A stretch of 64,000 nt of DNA from positions 81,417-145,416 of the forward strand of contig CAZDXB010000005.1 of the NCBI GenBank assembly GCA_964509335.1, written 5' to 3'. This document shows positions 15,279-22,977 of this stretch, one piece after another. The position numbers and the translations under genes were made by a program. The notes beneath the pieces were generated by a model. It was not told the DNA's origin and made no database searches. It saw only the letters and a program-made list of their open reading frames with translations. Within the stretch, counting starts at the first letter, position 1, and each line of letters starts with the position of its first letter. The stretch comes from CAZDXB01 sp964509335 (GTDB taxonomy: Bacteria; Bacteroidota; Ignavibacteria; Kapaibacteriales; UBA2268).

Positions 15279-18026
15279 CTATAATTCCATTCCGATACTA
15301 AAATACCCTTTAAAGGAACCCCACGCTATCGAGTTGGGATTTTTCAACAAACGGAAACCGCGTCCGAGCGAAAACTTAGCCGGTCCCAGCGGTGTGTCCA
15401 AAGCGGCGCTAATTCCTAGCCCGTGTTTCAAATCTCCGAATCGAATTTTTTCAAAATTTTCCCAAACCGAGCCTAAATCATAACGAAGCGAGAAGTATGA
15501 GTCAAAAAATATTTGAAAGGGCGCTTTATATCGCAAAGCAAATGACCCTACAGCCTTTTGCCTACCTCTTTGCCAATTTTCGCGCATACCGAAGAAGTCT
15601 TCTTGACCGCCTACGCTATAGAACTCGGGCAACGGAGCGGTCTCGTCTGCAAAACCGAAGAAAACCGAAGGAATAACGGTGAAATTGTCTATCGAATAGT
15701 TGCTTTTATAAGAGAATTCGGCTTTCGAAAAATTTACAAAATCGGCGCCCGCGGGCGGCGAAGTTTCCAAAAATATATTAACGCGCTCGCCTATAGTGGG
15801 AAAATTTGCTTTATCTTCGGAGTCGAAAATTGTTCCGAGTTTTAAAGTTAGAATATTGTAATACCCTCGCCCGACGCTAGTTTCCGTTTCCCAGAACCTC
15901 TGCCTTTCGTATCGCAATTCCGCTTTCAGCGTACCTTTTCTCTCGAGCTGGGCGCCGAAAGAAGCCTTAGCCCCTATACGTTCTTCGACTAAATCGCTTA
16001 CGTTAATATATTTTATTTTATTTCTAGGGGCTTGGCGATTCTTTTGGTATTGTCGGTCAATAGTTCTGTCGTAGTAAATTGAATACGAGCCGGTTAACAT
16101 TGAATTAAAAATACGCGAGTTTTCGGCTTGCAGCGAGACAAACTGATTTCTTTCGCCGCCGGCTAAGCGAAGAGAAACGCGAGCGCCGACGTTGAAAACG
16201 TTTTCTTGGGTTAAATCCACTCCCAATTGAGCGTAGCGTTCGTTATCTATTCTGCCGCCGATTCTAATCGATTGATTGCCTAAATCGTCCACTTCAATAA
16301 TAATCGCTAAACCTTCGCCGTTTTTTGCTTCGCGTATGGAGATTTCCACGTCCCGAGCGTAATCAACATTTTGAAGATTTTTCCAGCTCTCAAGTATTTT
16401 ATTGGCGTTAGCCGCCTCGCCCGCCTTAAATTTCAATTCTCTAAGGATTAGGAAATCGTTAGCGTTCGTTCCCTTTATTTTTATTTTCTTAATAATGCCT
16501 TTAGATAGGAATAGATTTAAAACGCCGTCGGTTGAGTCGAATATAAAATCTTCAACGTCGGCGAATGAATAACCGAGATTTCTGAGCGAGGATAATGTCG
16601 TCTCGATAGCCGAACGAACTACGGAAGGCGACAGAAAAGTTCCCGAGAATTTAGCGTTTAAGAGAGAGTTGAGTTCTTGAGCTTCTTCGCCGTTCAATCC
16701 TTTCGTTTGAATTTTATTAATTTTGGGAAAAGGCTCGGCTCTGCATTTTAAAACGTCTCCGTTTTTCAAAAATTCTAATTCTATATACTTATAAACGCCC
16801 TTAAGAGCAATTTTTTTGAGAGCGTCGTTTATTTGTTTAACTTTTCCGGCGTATCCTCGAAAAGCTTTAGTTATTATAAGAGAGTCGTTTTCATTAAAAC
16901 CGTTAATTAAAACCCCGCTCGTGTAGGCGGTTTCGCTTCTAAGTAATTTTGTGAAGAATCTTAAATAAAACGTTGAGTCAATCTTTTCGTAATATTTACG
17001 TTTAATTTTTGGCAGAGCTTTTCTAGCGGCAATCTCTCCTTTTATTATCAAGCTGTCCAAACCGGAGAAGTCGCCCGCGTGATGAAGTCCGATGTCCGGT
17101 TTGATTGAAAAATCCGCGTCAGAAGAGGCTTTGTCGCTGAAACGTTTCATCAATACCGAAACGACTTGGTCGGCAACGTTCCAAGGTTTATTTAAATCGT
17201 TGGGTTTTAGCAACGGCGATATCGTATTTACGGAAACAACCAAATCGGAGCCGCTCTTTTCCGCTTGAGCCGCGGGAATATTCGCCATCAACCCGCCGTC
17301 AACCAGAATTTGAGAATCAATTCGCACGGGGGAGAATCTCAAGGGTATAGCAAAACTAGCCCTAATAGATTTGGAAAGCGAACCCGAGTCTAAAACGACA
17401 GTCTCGCCGCTAACCAAATCCGTAGCCGCCGCGACAAAGGGGATTTTTAAATTTATGAAATCCGAATCTTTATATTCGCCGTTCCAAATCAAATTTTGCA
17501 AAAAAGAGCGGAAGCGCGTCCCTGTTGAAATAGCTTCCGGAGTTATAAACTCGAAATCGTCGAATCTTAAAGTAAGTAAGTTTCTATCTTCGATAAGTTT
17601 TTGGTCGAGAAATAAGTCGCTTCTTTCGCTTTCCTCGGAAAGATACACCAATCTTTCCCAATCGGAGTTCACGGCGATTGAATCTAATACGTCGGTCTCG
17701 TATCCGATTGAATACAGTCCGCCGACAATCGCGCCGACGCTTGTGCCGACGATGTAGTCTATCGGTATTTCGGCGCTGTCGAAAGTTTTCAAAACGCCTA
17801 TTTGCGAAAATCCTCTGGCGCCGCCGCCGCTTAAAGCTAACGCTATTTTCGGTCTCCAAGTTTCCGGATGCGGTATAGTCGCGACGGGGTATGAGTTAGC
17901 GGATTTAATACTGCAAAGACGAAGTATTTTTTCGTTTAAAGTAGCCTCTTCCTTTTCTTCGGCGAAACCAAAGGTAGCCGCGAAGGCGATAATAGAGGCG
18001 GCGATTATTTTAAAATATTTTTTCAT
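15279..18026 (-). CDS. Patatin-like phospholipase fused to POTRA and Omp85 barrel (PlpD/type Vd-like)
   Basis: After a signal peptide (about 1-23), residues about 60-330 form a patatin lipase with the oxyanion loop ALSGGGARGFSQIGVL, nucleophile GTSVGAIVGGLYSIG (Ser) and the Asp of VDGGLMANIP. These give a complete Ser-Asp dyad. Residues about 390-560 contain POTRA-like repeats, and the C-terminal 350 residues are an Omp85/surface-antigen barrel ending in YFSIGMEL. This architecture belongs to the type Vd autotransporter and RssA-BamA class. The protein should expose or release a phospholipase at the outer membrane. It lies 9 bp after the acylphosphatase gene. Confidence 0.88.
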   Translation of the reverse strand: MKKYFKIIAASIIAFAATFGFAEEKEEATLNEKILRLCSIKSANSYPVATIPHPETWRPKIALALSGGGARGFSQIGVLKTFDSAEIPIDYIVGTSVGAIVGGLYSIGYETDVLDSIAVNSDWERLVYLSEESERSDLFLDQKLIEDRNLLTLRFDDFEFITPEAISTGTRFRSFLQNLIWNGEYKDSDFINLKIPFVAAATDLVSGETVVLDSGSLSKSIRASFAIPLRFSPVRIDSQILVDGGLMANIPAAQAEKSGSDLVVSVNTISPLLKPNDLNKPWNVADQVVSVLMKRFSDKASSDADFSIKPDIGLHHAGDFSGLDSLIIKGEIAARKALPKIKRKYYEKIDSTFYLRFFTKLLRSETAYTSGVLINGFNENDSLIITKAFRGYAGKVKQINDALKKIALKGVYKYIELEFLKNGDVLKCRAEPFPKINKIQTKGLNGEEAQELNSLLNAKFSGTFLSPSVVRSAIETTLSSLRNLGYSFADVEDFIFDSTDGVLNLFLSKGIIKKIKIKGTNANDFLILRELKFKAGEAANANKILESWKNLQNVDYARDVEISIREAKNGEGLAIIIEVDDLGNQSIRIGGRIDNERYAQLGVDLTQENVFNVGARVSLRLAGGERNQFVSLQAENSRIFNSMLTGSYSIYYDRTIDRQYQKNRQAPRNKIKYINVSDLVEERIGAKASFGAQLERKGTLKAELRYERQRFWETETSVGRGYYNILTLKLGTIFDSEDKANFPTIGERVNIFLETSPPAGADFVNFSKAEFSYKSNYSIDNFTVIPSVFFGFADETAPLPEFYSVGGQEDFFGMRENWQRGRQKAVGSFALRYKAPFQIFFDSYFSLRYDLGSVWENFEKIRFGDLKHGLGISAALDTPLGPAKFSLGRGFRLLKNPNSIAWGSFKGYFSIGMEL

Positions 18027-18035
18027 CAATCGTTT

Positions 18036-18329
18036 TTATTTGATTGAAAAACTGGAGTAGGCGCCAGTAAAATCTGAAAAATTCGCTTTAACAAAATCAA
18101 CGCTAGCGCGAGAAGGACCGCGTTTTAAATGTCTGTGTAACTCTTCTACCGCGGGCTTTGCTCCTTCGGCTACAACTTCCACCTCGCCGTTGAACAAATT
18201 TTTCGCGTAACCTTTCAGCCCCAAAGAATTAGCTTTTTGATAAACGAAGAAGCGAAATCCAACTCCTTGAACTAATCCCGATATCGTAAATTTCCCTAAT
18301 GCTTTTTCTTCCATAAAAACGCTAATCAT
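18036..18329 (-). CDS. acyP: Acylphosphatase
   Basis: A small enzyme that hydrolyses acyl phosphates. The ferredoxin-like fold is evident: TISGLVQGVGFRFFVYQKAN holds the catalytic Arg (in GVGFRFF) and the substrate Asn lies in GYAKNLFNGEVEVVAEG. Length is 92-97 residues depending on whether the ATG at 18329 or the more typical ATG at 18314 (MEEKALG) is used. It sits between the DJ-1 remnant and the patatin gene on the same strand. Confidence 0.9.
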   Translation of the reverse strand: MISVFMEEKALGKFTISGLVQGVGFRFFVYQKANSLGLKGYAKNLFNGEVEVVAEGAKPAVEELHRHLKRGPSRASVDFVKANFSDFTGAYSSFSIK

Positions 18330-18332
18330 CTA

Positions 18333-18500
18333 TTATTCAACATAATTTAATCGTAAACGATAGCAATTAGAATTAACGACCGTTTTCTTGTCCGAAGCCG
18401 CCGTCGTTTCCGCGCAAGCTCTACGAAGAATGTCTATCGTTATGACAGCCTCCGTCTCTTCGGAGCCTTCGGAAATCGGAACGAGAACTTTGCGTTTCAT
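18333..18500 (-). pseudogene. Truncated DJ-1/PfpI-family gene remnant
   Basis: A 55-codon frame starts with ATG at 18500 and reads MKRKVLVPISEGSEETEAV, then ITIDILRRACAETTAASD. This is an almost exact start of a DJ-1/YajL-type protein (normally about 180-190 residues). The match fades after the second strand, and the frame ends at TAA (18333-18335), 4 bp before the acylphosphatase ATG. The catalytic Cys elbow and His are missing, so about 70% of the gene has been deleted. The rest of the 18501-18658 gap is AT-rich with no recognisable feature. Confidence 0.75.
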
Positions 18501-18658
18501 AAGTATCTAAGTCTAATTTATTTTAAAAACTACAATTTAAGGTTTTTTTTGTTAACTTTGAGTTTAAAGAATAAAGTAAAAGAGACGAAAATAATAAAAA
18601 AAATATTTTCGTCTATATTAGATAGAATTTGTATAAACAATGAATAAACAAAGATAAA

Positions 18659-19966
18659 ATGGCGGAACCACAAAAATTAGACGCGGAAGAATGGCTGGAC
18701 AAAGGAGACAGCGCGGCGAAAAAAGGATTTTACGAAGAAGCTATTCAGTTATATTCTAACGCGGTAGAAGTTAATCCCAGAGCGTCTTTCGCTTATTTTA
18801 AAAGAGCCGACGCTCTTAGCAAACTTAAACTGTACAGAGAAGCCGTAAGCGATTACAATAGCGCCATCACCTTAAATTCCGATTTCGCCTTCGCTTATTT
18901 CAAAAGAGGGGATTTATTTATTGAACTAAAGCAAACAAAACGGGCTATTGAAGACTTTACTATGGCTCTGCAGCATAATCCCGATTTGCACTTCGCCTTT
19001 TATAAGCGCGGTTATTGCTATTTTTTAAAGAAAGACTACGACAAAGCGATTGACGATTTCAATAAGGCGATAGAAAAAGACCGGCATTACACCCAAGCTT
19101 ATCTTTATAGAGCTAACGCTTACTTCGAGAAAAGAGATTTGGAAAAAGCGATAGAAGATTACACTAACGTTGTAGGATTAGACCCCGACAACGAGAAAGC
19201 ATACATTACTCGCGGTATAGCATACGGGCATTTAGACCAGTATAAAGAAGCGCTTAAAGATTATTCCACGGCTATTAAGATTAATCCAGAATCGGGAATG
19301 GCTTACAATTATCGGGGCTTAATCTTGTTGAACAATAAAATGTACGAAAAAGCAATCGAAGATTTTGATAAAGTAATAAAAATAAATCCCAACGCCGCGG
19401 ACGCTTTCAACAACAGAGGCATAGCGTATTTTGCCATAAAAGACTACGAGAACGCAATTTTGGATTACGATAGAGCGATAGAATTAAAACCGACAGCTCG
19501 ATTATATTATAACAGAGCTAACGCTAAATTCAACCGCAAGCGCCATATCGAAGCTATTATCGATTACGACAAAGCTCTCGAAATAGAACCAAAATTAACG
19601 GCGGCTTATTTTGGCAGAGGCAACGCTAATATACATTTAGAGAATTATAAAGACGCCCTAAAAGATTTCACGAAAGCCATCGCCGCCGACCCAAAATTCG
19701 TTCAAGCATACTTGGGACGCGGCAACGCCTTTATGAAACTGAAATACTTTAAGAAAGCGCTCGAGGATTTCACTTTAGCTTTGGAAATAAAACCGGAATA
19801 CTCTCAGGCATATTTAAACAGAGGCTTGGCGTTTAAAAAAATGAATCAAGAAGACAAAGCGGTCGAAGACTTTATAAACTTTCTAAACGTTCGGCCGAAA
19901 AAAGACAAAACGTATCTACAAGTCAAAAGTTGGGTCGAGAAGATGGGGTATTCGGTTATGGAGTGA
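18659..19966 (+). CDS. Tetratricopeptide repeat protein
   Basis: The 435 residues are made almost entirely of about twelve consecutive 34-residue TPR units with the consensus A-Y-x-x-R-G-x-A...Y-x-x-A-I-x-D-Y/F-x-K-A-I-x-x-x-P (for example AYLYRANAYFEKRDLEKAIE, and AYLGRGNAFMKLKYFKKALE). No signal peptide or membrane segment is present, so it is a cytosolic protein-protein scaffold. Its partner is unknown. It is the last gene of normal composition before the AT-rich gene trio. Confidence 0.92.
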   Translation: MAEPQKLDAEEWLDKGDSAAKKGFYEEAIQLYSNAVEVNPRASFAYFKRADALSKLKLYREAVSDYNSAITLNSDFAFAYFKRGDLFIELKQTKRAIEDFTMALQHNPDLHFAFYKRGYCYFLKKDYDKAIDDFNKAIEKDRHYTQAYLYRANAYFEKRDLEKAIEDYTNVVGLDPDNEKAYITRGIAYGHLDQYKEALKDYSTAIKINPESGMAYNYRGLILLNNKMYEKAIEDFDKVIKINPNAADAFNNRGIAYFAIKDYENAILDYDRAIELKPTARLYYNRANAKFNRKRHIEAIIDYDKALEIEPKLTAAYFGRGNANIHLENYKDALKDFTKAIAADPKFVQAYLGRGNAFMKLKYFKKALEDFTLALEIKPEYSQAYLNRGLAFKKMNQEDKAVEDFINFLNVRPKKDKTYLQVKSWVEKMGYSVME

Positions 19967-20058
19967 TATTGTAAATGAGAAAGTTTTGATTTTAATATTT
20001 TATTTTTTAACTTGTTTTACTTATAAATTTGAAGAAGTATAGAGGTAAGAAACAAATT

Positions 20059-20787
20059 ATGATTGATTTTGCAATTAGGTATCGAGCGGTTATCTTTACG
20101 CCGACCTATGACATTGAACCTAAACCGGATACTTTGACGTATTTTATTAAATCCTTTTTTAAAAAGGAATTGATACCCTCCACTTATCAAGAGGCTAGCC
20201 CCGAAGGTATCGTTAATAGATTTGGTTTAAAATCTAACGACGAAGTTTGGGATATAAAATTTTCTTATAATAGAATTAATATATTAAAAATCAACAGAGA
20301 CGTCGGCGAAACTGAAATGAAGGATTTGAAAACATTCTCGAGCGAAGTAAAGGATACAGTAAATATAATTTTGAATAAATATCCCCGTAAAGCTAATAGA
20401 ATTTCACTTATCAGCGAATATTTTTTTGAAGAGATGAAAGAACAAGAGTTCAATTCAATTTTTTCAAAGCTATTTAACTCAATATCAACTCATAAAAAAA
20501 ACGTTCCTTATGAATGGAGTCAAAGATGCGTTTCCAAGGTTAATAAGGCTTTTAATGGAAACGAAGAAACTTTAAATTTCATAACTGAAATTAATAAAAG
20601 CGAATACGATTTGATGATTAACTCAAAAAAAGAAAATCTCGATAGAATAACTCAAAAATACGAGATTAATACATTTCAGGGAAATACTGATTATAGGTTT
20701 GAGACTGACGACATAAAATCATTTTACAACAACGCCGTTAATTGGGAAGACTCGATGAAACAAGAAACCTTAAAATTAATGGAGTAG
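20059..20787 (+). CDS. Unknown protein, first gene of AT-rich trio
   Basis: I do not recognise this protein of 242 residues (from ATG 20059, MIDFAIRYRAV; a TTG 10 codons upstream is possible). The N-terminal half is mixed alpha/beta (AIRYRAVIFTPTYDI, EVWDIKFSYNRINILKINRD), like a TIGR04255-type or substrate-recognition fold. The C-terminal half is helical and charged. There is no signal peptide or membrane helix. It is followed by two more unknown genes (7-bp gap, then a 13-bp overlap), so the three form one transcript. The AT-rich codon use differs from the neighbours and suggests horizontal acquisition. Confidence 0.6.
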   Translation: MIDFAIRYRAVIFTPTYDIEPKPDTLTYFIKSFFKKELIPSTYQEASPEGIVNRFGLKSNDEVWDIKFSYNRINILKINRDVGETEMKDLKTFSSEVKDTVNIILNKYPRKANRISLISEYFFEEMKEQEFNSIFSKLFNSISTHKKNVPYEWSQRCVSKVNKAFNGNEETLNFITEINKSEYDLMINSKKENLDRITQKYEINTFQGNTDYRFETDDIKSFYNNAVNWEDSMKQETLKLME

Positions 20788-20794
20788 ATAAATT

Positions 20795-21553
20795 ATGACA
20801 AACGATATAAATTTTTTTGAATCAGATTTAATAAGTAAACAAGAATCTCATAAAAGCTTTTTTTATTATGACTTTATATTGTATCTAGAAAATGAAAAGT
20901 CAATAACAAAAACCGCTTTAGAAGTCGGAAGGTCAGATATCAATTTACTTGATTCTATTACAGCTATTGGAAATCAAAATGCTAACTGGTATAACACAGA
21001 AAATCTAAATACTATTGACGAAAACGACTTTTTCGACTTTATTAATTTGAAACGATGTAATGAACCTGAAACAATTGATACAAGAAGCTCTCTTGAAAAC
21101 AAGATAAATCGAAAAAGAGAGGAAGAACTGCTGAAGAAATTTACTCCAAAATTTTTAGAAGCTATCGAGGACGAGGATTTTGAATTTGGCTACATCTCTA
21201 AGAGCGAAACAATCATAAGAGAACAACTAGAAATTAATGCTTTAGCTACAAGAAATTGGTTAAATCATATTTTTATTAGGAACTTCCACAATGAAAAAAT
21301 ATTGATTGGAATTTTAAGAATACTAGGCCGGTTCGAAGAAAAGACAATATTTCCTCAGGGAAATACTATGGCTCTTGCCGCGCTATCGCACAAAAATCCG
21401 GAAATCAAGGAACTAGCAATAAGAGCTTTTGAAAACTGGTCTTCAATAAATAGCTTAAAAACACTTAAGAAAATAAAAGTTAAACCGGACTGGCTGCAAG
21501 AGTACCTAGTAGATGTGATTTCCGATTTAGAATCTGAATTATGTCTTACTTAG
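20795..21553 (+). CDS. Unknown protein with HEAT-like C terminus, second gene of trio
   Basis: The 252-residue protein is not one I can name. Residues about 165-245 form paired helices resembling a short HEAT/ARM array (ILIGILRILGRFEEKTIFPQ, then ALAALSHKNPEIKELAIRAF). The N-terminal half is acidic and helical. No catalytic motif is apparent. It overlaps the third gene by 13 bp, which indicates coupled translation and probably a complex. A host-defence or conflict role is possible, but nothing in the sequence proves it. Confidence 0.6.
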   Translation: MTNDINFFESDLISKQESHKSFFYYDFILYLENEKSITKTALEVGRSDINLLDSITAIGNQNANWYNTENLNTIDENDFFDFINLKRCNEPETIDTRSSLENKINRKREEELLKKFTPKFLEAIEDEDFEFGYISKSETIIREQLEINALATRNWLNHIFIRNFHNEKILIGILRILGRFEEKTIFPQGNTMALAALSHKNPEIKELAIRAFENWSSINSLKTLKKIKVKPDWLQEYLVDVISDLESELCLT

Positions 21554-22029
21554 TTAGAAAAATAAATAAATCCAAATGGTTCCAAATAGATATTTCATCT
21601 GATAGCGACGCAAGCGGCGACGCTATTACGAATTGTTTAAGGACAAATAAAAACACTTTGTCTTTTTGGAAAATTAAAGACAAAAGAAATATAGAAAGCG
21701 TAATTTTAGCGTTAACGGCAAGCGCTGATCATCTCGAAACTATTGATATCGTGGTTCTTGAAAACAAAGAAATTGAAGAACAAATAGATGTAGTCCCAAC
21801 AACGGGCAATTCCCCGTATGAGCCTATGAATTCGGCTCATAGAGACTTAACCGATATAACTTACTCAAAATTAGGTATAATAAAAGATTGTATAATCAAA
21901 GCTATTAGAAAAGATTTATTGAAAAGGTTCACGAGAAGCAAGTTGAAATCTATTTTAATAAAAGCGATAGAAAACGGCAAATTAAATCCTGAAGATTTAA
22001 AAGATAGCGTACGCTCTAAAGTGATATGA
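21541..22029 (+). CDS. Unknown protein, third gene of trio
   Basis: The 162-residue protein starts inside the end of the previous gene. It opens MSYLVRKINKSKWFQ and has a central segment that looks like a Rossmann-type strand-helix pair (NIESVILALTASADHLETID), then a helical basic C terminus. No family is recognised. The start has no separate ribosome-binding site of note, which fits translational coupling. It ends 131 bp before the convergent DUF3108 gene. Confidence 0.58.
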   Translation: MSYLVRKINKSKWFQIDISSDSDASGDAITNCLRTNKNTLSFWKIKDKRNIESVILALTASADHLETIDIVVLENKEIEEQIDVVPTTGNSPYEPMNSAHRDLTDITYSKLGIIKDCIIKAIRKDLLKRFTRSKLKSILIKAIENGKLNPEDLKDSVRSKVI

Positions 22030-22160
22030 AATCCCCTTAATTTTATATTCTGTAAGATAATAGCAAATCGCTCAATCTCTATTAACAACAAGAACTGATT
22101 GGAGAAAAAGACTATACATAAAAAACGTGAAAATCGATATTGTTTCGAAAGACGAATGAT

Positions 22161-22937
22161 CTAATCCGCTCTCGGCGGCGACCAACCGTCTCTTTTCCAT
22201 TTTACTAACTCGATTTTAACGCTCCCAACGTAAAGCTTCATTTTCGCTTTAATCGGAACGCTCGCTTTGTCGTCGGAAAACCAGCCTTCAAAGTAGCCCT
22301 TTAAACCGTAAATTCCCGTCCATTTGGCTTTCCCGTTGAAATAAATTGTCCTTACGTTGTAATCTACGGCGTCGATTCCCACGGATTCAATCTTATTTTG
22401 AAAATTAATTATTGTGCGAACGTCGTCGTCGTCCATTATAGTAGGAACGCTTATAGTTTTGTCCATCTTAGTAAATTGTCTGGCTAAAAAAAACAAAGAC
22501 AGTCCGTCGTTGTATTTTTTATCGGTATAGTAAGTAGAGTCGTAATATATCTTTTTTCTAATCCATTTTCTGTTTCTAATAAAACCGTCGTCGTAACGGT
22601 AGTCGATTTCCTGAAAATCCCAACTGCCGTCGCTAAGCTGCATATGTCCTTCGAACCTGCGCGAAAAAGCCAGAGAACTGTCAAGCCAACTTTCAAAGAC
22701 GGCGTGCAACTCGACGAAGGGAATGTCGGGATTAGAGTCCATATTTGCCTTAGCCTTATAGGTTTGCACTCCGTAAATCTCGTCGGTTCCGTTCGTTTGG
22801 ATTTTGATATGACCCAAAGTAATCCCGATGAACGAAACTTTGTATTCCAAAACTTCGCCTTGGCTTATAACGCCCGAAGCGTTAGCCGTACCGCTTATTA
22901 AAAATACGGCGCAGATATATAGAATGATTTTTTTCAT
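22161..22937 (-). CDS. DUF3108-domain exported protein
   Basis: A signal peptide (1-21, cut after ANA) precedes a beta-rich DUF3108 domain: GEVLEYKVSFIGITLGHIKI (about 27-46) and DGLSLFFLARQFTK (about 145-158), then VYYFNGKAKWTG-like and FEGWFSDDKASVPIKAKMKL (about 218-237). Members are periplasmic or outer-membrane proteins of unknown function, and some are thought to handle lipids or polysaccharide. It lies 40 bp after the DUF5686 gene on the same strand, so the two may share a transcript. Confidence 0.85.
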   Translation of the reverse strand: MKKIILYICAVFLISGTANASGVISQGEVLEYKVSFIGITLGHIKIQTNGTDEIYGVQTYKAKANMDSNPDIPFVELHAVFESWLDSSLAFSRRFEGHMQLSDGSWDFQEIDYRYDDGFIRNRKWIRKKIYYDSTYYTDKKYNDGLSLFFLARQFTKMDKTISVPTIMDDDDVRTIINFQNKIESVGIDAVDYNVRTIYFNGKAKWTGIYGLKGYFEGWFSDDKASVPIKAKMKLYVGSVKIELVKWKRDGWSPPRAD

Positions 22938-22977
22938 ACCTTAATAATTTAATCTCAATTCAAATATAGCAAATACT

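Noticed and set aside
15558..15845. 95-codon frame opposite the patatin gene
   Set aside because: Antisense shadow inside the Omp85 barrel coding region.
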